Assembly: GCA_946532115.1 (NCBI GenBank)
Contig: CAMNBC010000012.1
Coordinates: 1-32,427, forward strand
DNA length: 32,427 nucleotides
Reading direction: 5' to 3'
Origin: an uncultured Treponema sp.
GTDB taxonomy: Bacteria; Spirochaetota; Spirochaetia; Treponematales; Treponemataceae
Below are positions 26,599 through 32,427 of the stretch, piece after piece; position 1 is the first letter of the stretch, and every line of letters begins with the position of its first letter. Below the pieces are notes generated by a model. That model made no database searches and was not told the DNA's origin. It saw only the letters and a program-made list of their open reading frames with translations. A program made the translations under genes and the position numbers.

Positions 26599-28168
26599 CA
26601 GCAACCTCCTGGGTGGTATGTTTCTTCTGTTTCATCTTAAAAATAATTCCCATAATCTGAATTGCAAGAAGCGGCATCATTGCAACTAATGCAATTACAC
26701 CAAAAGAATCATTGCCGCCTTTTCCACTGGCCGCAGCCCCAAGAGTAAAGGAAAGTACAAATGTAGAAGTGAGTGGACCGGAAGCAACTCCACCTGAGTC
26801 AAAGGCAATTCCAGAGAATAGAGAAGGGCAGATAATCATCAAAAGCATTGCAATTGCATAGCCCGGAATCAAGATGTATTTGAGGTTGAAGCCAGTAACG
26901 GCTCGCCACATAGAAAGACCAATTGCAATTGCGGTTCCAACCGAAAGGAAAATCAAAAGAACTTTGCGTTTTATTGTACCGCCGCTAACCTGTTCTACCT
27001 GTTCGCTTAAAACCCAGACTGCGGGTTCTGCACAAACAATAATTGCGCCAAGCAAGAGTCCTGTTCCAATCAAAAGAAGGTACCAGGCACCTCCGCGGCT
27101 GACAGCGAGTGAACCAAGTTTTTCGCCAAGGGCTGCTCCTGCCTCGGAAAATCCGCCGTTTACTCCAATCAAAAAAATAGTAAGTCCAATAAAGGCATAG
27201 ATAAAACCAATTATGATTCTTATAACCTGACGTTTAGTCATTTTTAATAGAAGAATCTGAAAGATGATGAAGAGGGCAAATAGTGGTGCAATAGAAATTA
27301 AAGCCTCGTGGAAAACATGACCTGCTGCTTGGCCGAAGCTGCCGAATATTCTTGAGAACACGGATATTTGTGGCAAGTTTGCTTCAGCAAAGTTGGTAAG
27401 GTTGCTAAGTGACTGACTTTCAATAAGCTCAACTGCCGTATTTATTGAGGCCTCAGAACTTATGGTGGCTGAGGCTGTCGAAACTACCTGAGACCTAATC
27501 AAAATTGCATAAATCAAAACCGCCATTACCGGGCCAATTGAGCAGACTCCAGTAAGTCCAAAGCTGTTGTCGTTATCATCACGAACAGAAGAAACTCCAA
27601 GCCCCAGCGCCATAATAAATGGAACTGTCATAGGACCTGTGGTTGCCCCGCCTGAATCAAAAGCAATTCCTATAAAGCTGTCTGGCGTAAAAAAGCTGAC
27701 TGCAAAAAGCAGGACGTATGCAAGAAAGAATGTCCACTTAATAGAAAGGTTCAGTACGGTGCGCAAAAGTCCCAGCATTATAAAAAGGCCGACACCAGCT
27801 GCAATTACAAATGTGATGGCAATTTTGCTGACGAAAGGAAAAACTCCCCTTACCTGGTCGCCAAATACCTGAATATCTGGTTCTGCGGCAGTAACAATAA
27901 AGCCGATTATAAAGGCAACAAGGAGCAGTAGGACCAGGGAACGTTTTTTTGTGAGTTCAGCACCACAGCGTTCGCCCATCGGCTGAATACCCAAATCAAC
28001 GCCAAGCAGAAAAATTGTAAGTCCTATAATGAGCAAAATCCCGCCAATCACAAAGCGAGCGAGCAGATATTTATCGAGAGGAACAAATGTAAAACCAAGA
28101 AACAGCACGATTGCCATAACCGGCAGAACCGAAACTGCTGTTTCCTTTAATTTTGATAGAATATTCAT
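26588..28168 (-). CDS. DUF1538 membrane protein, internally duplicated
   Basis: A 526-residue polytopic membrane protein built from two related halves. Each half ends in a GIAFDSGG motif followed by TGPMT or SGPLT (near residues 170-185 and 440-455), and each contains an AEP motif (TAAEPDIQVFG and VCAEPAVWVLS). The conserved Asp/Gly residues in re-entrant positions suggest a transporter, but the substrate of the DUF1538 family is not known to me. It lies three bases after luxS and overlaps the PII-like gene, so it belongs to the same series. No ribosome-binding site is evident. Confidence 0.85.
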   Translation of the reverse strand: MNILSKLKETAVSVLPVMAIVLFLGFTFVPLDKYLLARFVIGGILLIIGLTIFLLGVDLGIQPMGERCGAELTKKRSLVLLLLVAFIIGFIVTAAEPDIQVFGDQVRGVFPFVSKIAITFVIAAGVGLFIMLGLLRTVLNLSIKWTFFLAYVLLFAVSFFTPDSFIGIAFDSGGATTGPMTVPFIMALGLGVSSVRDDNDNSFGLTGVCSIGPVMAVLIYAILIRSQVVSTASATISSEASINTAVELIESQSLSNLTNFAEANLPQISVFSRIFGSFGQAAGHVFHEALISIAPLFALFIIFQILLLKMTKRQVIRIIIGFIYAFIGLTIFLIGVNGGFSEAGAALGEKLGSLAVSRGGAWYLLLIGTGLLLGAIIVCAEPAVWVLSEQVEQVSGGTIKRKVLLIFLSVGTAIAIGLSMWRAVTGFNLKYILIPGYAIAMLLMIICPSLFSGIAFDSGGVASGPLTSTFVLSFTLGAAASGKGGNDSFGVIALVAMMPLLAIQIMGIIFKMKQKKHTTQEVADEL

Positions 28169-28171
28169 TTA

Positions 28172-28642
28172 TTATATAAAAGCGTTCCAGCCTTTTGCTT
28201 TAATGCCGTCGCACCACTGCTTAGCGTAATGCTTGCAGCCTTCCAAATCGTGGTCGCGGTAATTTCCGCACTCAGCTTCGGTAGTAGCAGGAACCGGCTT
28301 GTCCCAGACAGCGACCTTCTCCAGCACGTTCATCAAATGCCCGGCAATCTCCTCTTCTGAGTGTTCGCCCCACACAGTAAAATAGAAACCAGTGCGGCAA
28401 CCCATTGGAGACAGGTCTATAACGCCTTCCATTTCGTCGCGGATATATTCAGCCATAAGGTGCTCAAGCGTGTGGATGGCACCAGTTGGCATAAACTCTT
28501 TATTTGGCTGGCAGAAGCGGATATCAAACTTAGTTACGATATCACCTTTTGGTCCAACTTTTTTTGCTGCAAGACGTACAAACGGTGCAGTTACCTTAGT
28601 ATGATCAAGATTAAATGAATCAACGTTATATTTCTTTTCCAT
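28172..28642 (-). CDS. luxS: S-ribosylhomocysteine lyase LuxS
   Basis: A 156-residue LuxS. Metal ligands His57 and His61 lie in IHTLEH with catalytic Glu60, Cys82 lies in GCRTGFY, and the third ligand Cys125 in ECGNYRDH. It splits S-ribosylhomocysteine to homocysteine and the AI-2 precursor DPD. ATG 28642 is chosen over the in-frame TTG at 28657 since GGAGG lies directly before it at the right distance. It is downstream of the nucleosidase that supplies its substrate, separated by a palindromic repeat pair. Confidence 0.96.
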   Translation of the reverse strand: MEKKYNVDSFNLDHTKVTAPFVRLAAKKVGPKGDIVTKFDIRFCQPNKEFMPTGAIHTLEHLMAEYIRDEMEGVIDLSPMGCRTGFYFTVWGEHSEEEIAGHLMNVLEKVAVWDKPVPATTEAECGNYRDHDLEGCKHYAKQWCDGIKAKGWNAFI

Positions 28643-28658
28643 AATTAATTCCTCCAAA

Positions 28659-28715
28659 GAGATGCTGAAACAAGTTCAGCATGACGGCTGTCACCCTGAA
28701 CTTGTTTCAGGGTCT
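28659..28715. repeat. Two palindromic repeat units between pfs and luxS
   Basis: Unit 1: ATGCTGAA/TTCAGCAT with loop ACAAG (28662-28682). Unit 2: ACCCTGAA/TTCAGGGT with loop CTTGT (28693-28713), preceded by GTC. The pair fills nearly the whole gap, touching the pfs stop and stopping a few bases from the luxS ribosome-binding site. Confidence 0.85.
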
Positions 28716-29403
28716 ATAATCCCTTTACAACTTCCATTAAGAAGCTACTACTCAATTTAGACGCAGTTTCTTCTGAATAAGTTTCCTTTACAGAATCATC
28801 AGCGGTATCCGACATACAGCGGATAATTATAAAAGGTACATTGTTTGCAAAACAGGTATGAGCAATTGCACAGCCTTCCATTTCAACACACTGTGGAGCA
28901 AAATGAGAAACAATAAACTGCTTTTTTTCACCACCAGAAATAAACTGATCCCCGGAAGCAATCAGCCCGCGTACAACTTTGTGTTCCCCATTCAGATCCG
29001 ATTTCTCAAAAGCAGTTACCGCAGCATCAGCCAGTGCCTTATCAGCTTCAAACTTTTCCGGCATTCCAGGCACCTGACCTAATTTATAACCGAAAAACTC
29101 AACATCAAAATCATGATATACAGCCGCATCAGAAACAACAAAATCATAAATCTTGAGCCCAGAACCTGTAGCACCTGCAATTCCGGTATTAATCACTTTT
29201 GAAACACCAAACTTCAAAATCAAAAGCTGGGTGCACAAAGCAGCGTTTACCTTACCAATTCCGCATTTTACAATAACAACATCCTTGTCAAAAAGTTTGC
29301 CCTTGTAGAACGTCAGATTGTTAATGTCTATTTTTTCTTTAGAAGTCATCTGCTCAAAAAGAGCTTCAACTTCGCTCTGCATAGCTCCAATAATTCCAAT
29401 CAT
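28714..29403 (-). CDS. mtnN: 5'-methylthioadenosine/S-adenosylhomocysteine nucleosidase
   Basis: A 229-residue member of the MTA/SAH nucleosidase family. The N terminus IGIIGAMQSEVEAL carries the conserved glutamate, GIAGATG the ribose-binding loop, and VEMEGCAIAH and MSDTADD the remaining active-site glutamate and aspartate. It removes adenine from S-adenosylhomocysteine and methylthioadenosine, feeding LuxS immediately downstream. Its ATG overlaps the stop of the small membrane protein gene (ATGA). Confidence 0.95.
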   Translation of the reverse strand: MIGIIGAMQSEVEALFEQMTSKEKIDINNLTFYKGKLFDKDVVIVKCGIGKVNAALCTQLLILKFGVSKVINTGIAGATGSGLKIYDFVVSDAAVYHDFDVEFFGYKLGQVPGMPEKFEADKALADAAVTAFEKSDLNGEHKVVRGLIASGDQFISGGEKKQFIVSHFAPQCVEMEGCAIAHTCFANNVPFIIIRCMSDTADDSVKETYSEETASKLSSSFLMEVVKGL

Positions 29404-29795
29404 TTTTTCATAGCCTCTTTTTCTGCAGCCTTATCGCGTTTTGCATAATGGCCAAGTACTTCATTTGAAAGTTTATCTTCAAGATGAAATTTTTCAATAA
29501 CGAAACGTGCACATCTCTTATAAATCACAAAGCCAAGAAAAAGTCCGCCGATAAAACTTACAATAGTTGAATATTGAAAAATAGTTTTAGCAGCTTCTTC
29601 CGGGAGTTTAAAGGCTTTAAAAATTAAGAAGGAGAATAAAATAAAAAGTCCGATTATTACCAGAAGGGTTTCAACAATTTCAAAAACACTTCCCAAAAAT
29701 AAAAAGAGCCTTGAATTGCGGGATTTATTTCTTCGTTCAATTTCGCGTTTTTTAAGTTCTTCTCTCTCTGCCTTATCTGCTTCAGTCATGTCCAT
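29400..29795 (-). CDS. Small membrane protein of unknown function
   Basis: A 131-residue protein: a charged, probably helical N terminus (~1-28, rich in E, K and R), two hydrophobic helices (~30-60 and ~75-92), and a charged C-terminal tail ending in AEKEAMKK. Both ends would lie in the cytoplasm. I do not recognise a family. It lies between lspA and the nucleosidase gene and overlaps the latter by four bases. GGAGG precedes its ATG. Confidence 0.7.
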   Translation of the reverse strand: MDMTEADKAEREELKKREIERRNKSRNSRLFLFLGSVFEIVETLLVIIGLFILFSFLIFKAFKLPEEAAKTIFQYSTIVSFIGGLFLGFVIYKRCARFVIEKFHLEDKLSNEVLGHYAKRDKAAEKEAMKK

Positions 29796-29842
29796 TTTTT
29801 TTCCTCCTGCAAAAGTGTCATTATCGGATTTGAACCGAAAAT

Positions 29843-30376
29843 CTATTCTTCAGATTTCTTTTCTTTTGATTCTTTTACTGATGTTACAATGAACGAAATT
29901 ACCAGTATAAATCCGCAGACAACAACAGCTGAATCTGCAATATTAAAAGTAGGCCAGCGCTCAAGCCCAAAAAGTCCATAGAATTTTATATCAATAAAAT
30001 CAACTACACCTTCTGCGCGGAAAAAGCGGTCAATAAGATTTCCAAGACCACCGCCAGCAATGCCCATGATTGCCCAGCGCTGAAGCTTAGTCCAGGTGTC
30101 GTTTCTGAAGTAGATTGTAATAACAATACCAATTACAATGAGTGGAATCAGAGAAAAAAGCAGGCGTCTTGCGGTTTCAGACCAGCTTGCGCCCACACTA
30201 AAGGCTACGCCGGTATTTGCAACATGAATGATTCTGAAAAAATCGCCCATAAAAGACGCACCAATTGTATAGAGCGGAATGTTTTTCATTACAAGGATTT
30301 TTGTAATCTGATCCAAAATGATTACAATTACGGCCAGAGAAATTGGCCAGAGCTTTGATTTTAGTTCTTTATTCAT
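29843..30376 (-). CDS. lspA: Lipoprotein signal peptidase (signal peptidase II)
   Basis: A 177-residue aspartyl peptidase with four membrane helices. The catalytic aspartates are Asp126 (GVVDFID) and Asp148 (FNIADS), and the family motifs LDQITK, NTGVAFS and GNLIDR are all present. It cleaves prolipoproteins such as the lipoprotein encoded at 7196. No ribosome-binding site precedes the ATG; a promoter ends eight bases before it inside the nif3-like gene, so it may be expressed from a leaderless transcript as well as by read-through. Confidence 0.95.
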   Translation of the reverse strand: MNKELKSKLWPISLAVIVIILDQITKILVMKNIPLYTIGASFMGDFFRIIHVANTGVAFSVGASWSETARRLLFSLIPLIVIGIVITIYFRNDTWTKLQRWAIMGIAGGGLGNLIDRFFRAEGVVDFIDIKFYGLFGLERWPTFNIADSAVVVCGFILVISFIVTSVKESKEKKSEE

Positions 30377-30384
30377 ATATATAG

Positions 30385-30414
30385 AATATACTTATAAATT
30401 CGTAGGTAGGTCAA
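30385..30414 (-). promoter_or_regulatory. Promoter for lspA, possibly leaderless
   Basis: TTGACC (30414-30409), 18 bases, TATATT (30390-30385), within the end of the nif3-like gene. The lspA ATG is eight bases after the -10 element. Confidence 0.45.
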
Positions 30415-31159
30415 TAAAGATAGTTGAAAGCCCAAGTTCCTTTTCGACTTTTTCTTTTAGAAGAGAAACACCCATAGTTTCTGTTCCGTAATGACCTCCC
30501 GCAATTACGTTGATACCGCATTCTTCGGCAAGATGGTACTGCTCATGCTGGAATTCGCCTGTGATGTAGCAGTCTAACCCGAGCTCAACAGCCTGTTCAA
30601 CATCTTCACTTGCACCACCAGAAATAATCCCGACAGTGCGGATTAGAGATTTGCCGAATGCAAGAGCCCGACACTCAGTTTTTGTAATTTTAGAAAGTTT
30701 TGCCGCAAGTTCATCTGGAGACAGCGGGGCAGTGAGTTCTCCTGCAGCTCCAATTGGCATTCCGCGCCAGTAACCAAACGGCTCGACCTTTGAAAGCCCA
30801 AGGGCGGCAGCCAGCCCGAAATTGTTTCCATAAGGGTTGTTTGCGTCGAGCGGAATGTGGTATGCAATCAGGGCAAGGTCATTTTTAATAAAGCTGGCCG
30901 CCCGCTTGTAAAAATTGCCGGTTAGTGTCTGACAGTGTCCCCAGAAAAGGCCGTGGTGTACGACAAGGGCCTGGGCACCGGCAGCCGCAGCCGCGTTTGC
31001 AGTTGCCTCGCAGGCATCTACGGCGAACGCAACCTTTAATACAGGTAAGCTGTCAGGTGCAGAGTTTTGAATTTGAATCCCATTCAGCGAAGGGTCAGCA
31101 GGAAAATCCTCTTTTTTCAAAAAAGCATTAAACCAAGAGTCCAGTTCATTCAATGTCAT
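30392..31159 (-). CDS. Nif3-like dinuclear metal center protein
   Basis: A 255-residue member of the Nif3/YbgI family. Metal-binding motifs are VVHHGLFW, YHIPLDA and GGHYGTET, in the family order, so the two-metal site is complete. Members form hexameric rings; they are annotated as GTP cyclohydrolase I type 2, though the biological role is disputed. ATG 31159 is chosen from three in-frame ATGs because AAGGAG lies nine bases before it; the first, at 31186, lies deep in the neighbouring gene. It overlaps the preceding gene by 14 bases. Confidence 0.88.
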   Translation of the reverse strand: MTLNELDSWFNAFLKKEDFPADPSLNGIQIQNSAPDSLPVLKVAFAVDACEATANAAAAAGAQALVVHHGLFWGHCQTLTGNFYKRAASFIKNDLALIAYHIPLDANNPYGNNFGLAAALGLSKVEPFGYWRGMPIGAAGELTAPLSPDELAAKLSKITKTECRALAFGKSLIRTVGIISGGASEDVEQAVELGLDCYITGEFQHEQYHLAEECGINVIAGGHYGTETMGVSLLKEKVEKELGLSTIFIDLPTNL

Positions 31160-32243
31160 TGTCAGTTTCTCCTTCCGCATTGTCATGCTGAACTTGTTTC
31201 AGCATCTCTTCAGTTTTATCTGCAAGCAGTTTAGGAGTAGTGCGGCTTGCATCCCGGGAAAATCCCAGAGACAGAGCCAGAAGAGGATCCGTCTGTTCAA
31301 TGCATCCATACCCCGTAGTTTTGTAATCCTGTATGGAAGAAAGCTTCAAAACTCCCGCAACAAGTTCCGGGTTTTTCTTAGCAAAATCATCCGCTGCAAT
31401 ATCAGCCATAAAATCAGAAATTAAAAGAAGTTTTTTATCTTCACCATAACGTGCCTTAAGAATAGGAATCAGAACTTCATATTCCTGCGAAACATTATAA
31501 GAATAATATTCCTTTTGAGCTTCAAATGCCTGACGGTTCAAAGAGCTTTGAATAACCATTACAAGGCGGCGCAAAATTCTGTGGTCAGCAAACGAATGCA
31601 GCCATGGACCATCTTCAGCAAAAAAATCAGCCGAACAGATTGTAATGCCGCGGGCTGCCAGTTCCTGAAGGTATGGTTTATAATGCTCGGTGTCACCGCG
31701 CTTGTCCGGAGTGAGTAAAATAATCAGATTCTGACTTTCTGCAGTTACTTTATCGGTTTCAGAAGCATTTAAAACGTTCGGACCATATTCATAAAGCGAC
31801 ATAGTTTTTTTAGAAAAAGGACCGGCTTCTTCAAAACCGCTTCTAAAACTTCCTTTATAATGAGTAATTTTTTCAACAATACCGATTTTACGTGAATTCT
31901 GTTCTACCGGAGAAAAATAAACAGTAGCAGTAAGGGCAACTGCAGAAATCATAAGTGTAAAAACAGCCCAAACCTTCATCAAAGCACTGTAATGGTCAAC
32001 ATAAAGCCGTTCAATATAGCGGAAAATTGCGTGGAAGTTTGAGAGTAATACAAAAAGAGCAATAAAAAGTCCGAGTACAGTAAAAGCATCAATTCCCCAG
32101 GCAAATATCTGAAAAATTGCAATAATAAAGGTGAACGGTGCTAGTACAACAAGAGGATCCCGTCTTACATGATGCACAAAGAAAACGCGCAGATTCGTAA
32201 TAAAAAGCAGCACAAATACTAAAAGTTCACCGTAAAATTTCAT
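31146..32243 (-). CDS. Membrane protein of unknown function with hydrolase-like soluble domain
   Basis: A 365-residue protein: four hydrophobic helices (~5-115) and a soluble domain (~125-350). The segment LIILLTPDKRGDTEHYKPYL and ARGITICSADF recall alpha/beta hydrolases of the dienelactone type, but I see no nucleophile elbow GxSxG, so the catalytic role is doubtful. The tail EMLKQVQHDN is encoded by a palindromic repeat unit (31182-31208) and is probably not ancestral. ATG 32243 lies eight bases after a TATAAT, without a ribosome-binding site. It appears to be the first gene of the minus-strand series. Confidence 0.7.
   Translation of the reverse strand: MKFYGELLVFVLLFITNLRVFFVHHVRRDPLVVLAPFTFIIAIFQIFAWGIDAFTVLGLFIALFVLLSNFHAIFRYIERLYVDHYSALMKVWAVFTLMISAVALTATVYFSPVEQNSRKIGIVEKITHYKGSFRSGFEEAGPFSKKTMSLYEYGPNVLNASETDKVTAESQNLIILLTPDKRGDTEHYKPYLQELAARGITICSADFFAEDGPWLHSFADHRILRRLVMVIQSSLNRQAFEAQKEYYSYNVSQEYEVLIPILKARYGEDKKLLLISDFMADIAADDFAKKNPELVAGVLKLSSIQDYKTTGYGCIEQTDPLLALSLGFSRDASRTTPKLLADKTEEMLKQVQHDNAEGETDNDIE
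31182..31208. repeat. Palindromic repeat unit inside a coding region
   Basis: ATGCTGAA/TTCAGCAT with loop CTTGT (31185-31205), preceded by GTC and followed by CTC. The arms are identical to those at 14712 and 28662. It is read in the minus frame as EMLKQVQHD near the C terminus of the unknown membrane protein. Confidence 0.85.
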
Positions 32244-32250
32244 GCTCTAA

Positions 32251-32279
32251 ATTATAATTGTGGAAGGAATTATTCGCAA
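32251..32279 (-). promoter_or_regulatory. Promoter of the minus-strand gene series, leaderless
   Basis: TTGCGA (32279-32274), 17 bases, TATAAT (32256-32251). The ATG begins eight bases after the -10 element, so the mRNA would start at or one base before it. Confidence 0.55.
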
Positions 32280-32291
32280 TAGGTTTATAAA

Positions 32292-32366
32292 GTAGGGCGG
32301 AGCCCCGCCCTACGCCTCAACCACCTTCGGTGTTTTCGGCTACCCCACCCAGCGGGGACACCCCGC
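32292..32366. repeat. GC-rich palindromes at the right edge
   Basis: GTAGGGCGG/CCGCCCTAC (32292-32313, loop AGCC) and GCGGGG/CCCCGC (32352-32366, loop ACA), with a small CACC-TTC-GGTG hairpin between. No gene was seen from 32244 to the window end. The GC content is far above the surroundings, and the stretch may be the end of a longer repeat. Confidence 0.65.
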
Positions 32367-32427
32367 AACGCCCAACATCATCAACTTAAGGAACCTACTA
32401 TTTAAAAATTCTAAAATCTATTAGAAT

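Noticed and set aside
28171..28176. TATAAT just before the DUF1538 ATG
   Set aside because: It ends two bases from the start codon and overlaps the luxS stop; spacing does not fit a promoter for this gene.
29808..29840. T-arm-like sequence on the minus strand (GGTTCAAATCC with a short stem)
   Set aside because: A four-pair stem and TTCAAAT loop resemble a tRNA T-arm, but the preceding bases are the end of lspA and no anticodon or acceptor arm can be folded. No tRNA and no clear attachment site.

Overview
The window looks like the chromosome of a Treponema-like spirochaete. This is inferred from the low-GC coding sequence, the class III cyclases fused to periplasmic and 7TM sensors, the DUF1846 and DUF1538 proteins, and the LuxS/Pfs pair. 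No rRNA or complete tRNA gene was seen, so the genus is a judgement. Coding density is high: no gap between genes exceeds about 200 bases.

Region 1 (1-11859) is most of an aryl-polyene-like type II fatty acid/polyketide cluster. On the + strand it runs: a membrane protein fused to an acyl ligase (cut by the left edge), an ApeI-type dehydratase, a family 2 glycosyltransferase, an LpxL-type acyltransferase, a LolA-like carrier, an MMPL exporter, a DUF3261-type lipoprotein, a ketosynthase and an ApeP-type dehydratase. A ketoreductase follows on the opposite strand behind a shared terminator, and a second ketosynthase is fired divergently from it. The order matches the proteobacterial ape clusters from apeG to apeR. 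However, there is no thioesterase (apeK), and the carrier proteins and chain-length factor would have to lie left of the window. The inferred product is an acyl-linked polyene glycolipid moved to the outer membrane.

Region 2 (11860-17896) holds a membrane diguanylate cyclase, a DUF1846 protein with a nearly leaderless promoter, a PqqD-like small protein, an OPT-family oligopeptide transporter and a YczE-like membrane protein. Palindromic repeats lie between them.

Region 3 (17912-25871) is a cyclic-nucleotide signalling block: a beta-propeller sensor with a complete adenylate cyclase domain, a PAP2 phosphatase, and two tandem translationally coupled 7TM sensor cyclases. One of the pair keeps the metal-binding aspartates but has lost the transition-state Asn/Arg. 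The other keeps Asn/Arg but has lost both aspartates. They could form a single composite active site, as the C1 and C2 domains of animal adenylate cyclases do. This is the most interesting observation in the window.

Region 4 (25936-32243) is one long minus-strand gene series: an unknown membrane protein, a Nif3-like protein, LspA, a small membrane protein, MTA/SAH nucleosidase, LuxS, a doubled DUF1538 membrane protein and a doubled PII-like protein. Nucleosidase and LuxS together recycle S-adenosylhomocysteine and make the AI-2 precursor. DUF1538 and the PII-like protein look like a transporter and its regulator.

A family of small palindromes (GTCA, a variable stem, a CTTGA/CTTGT-like loop, the complementary stem, TC) recurs at 14645-14735, 17154-17230, 28659-28715 and, inside a reading frame, 31182-31208.
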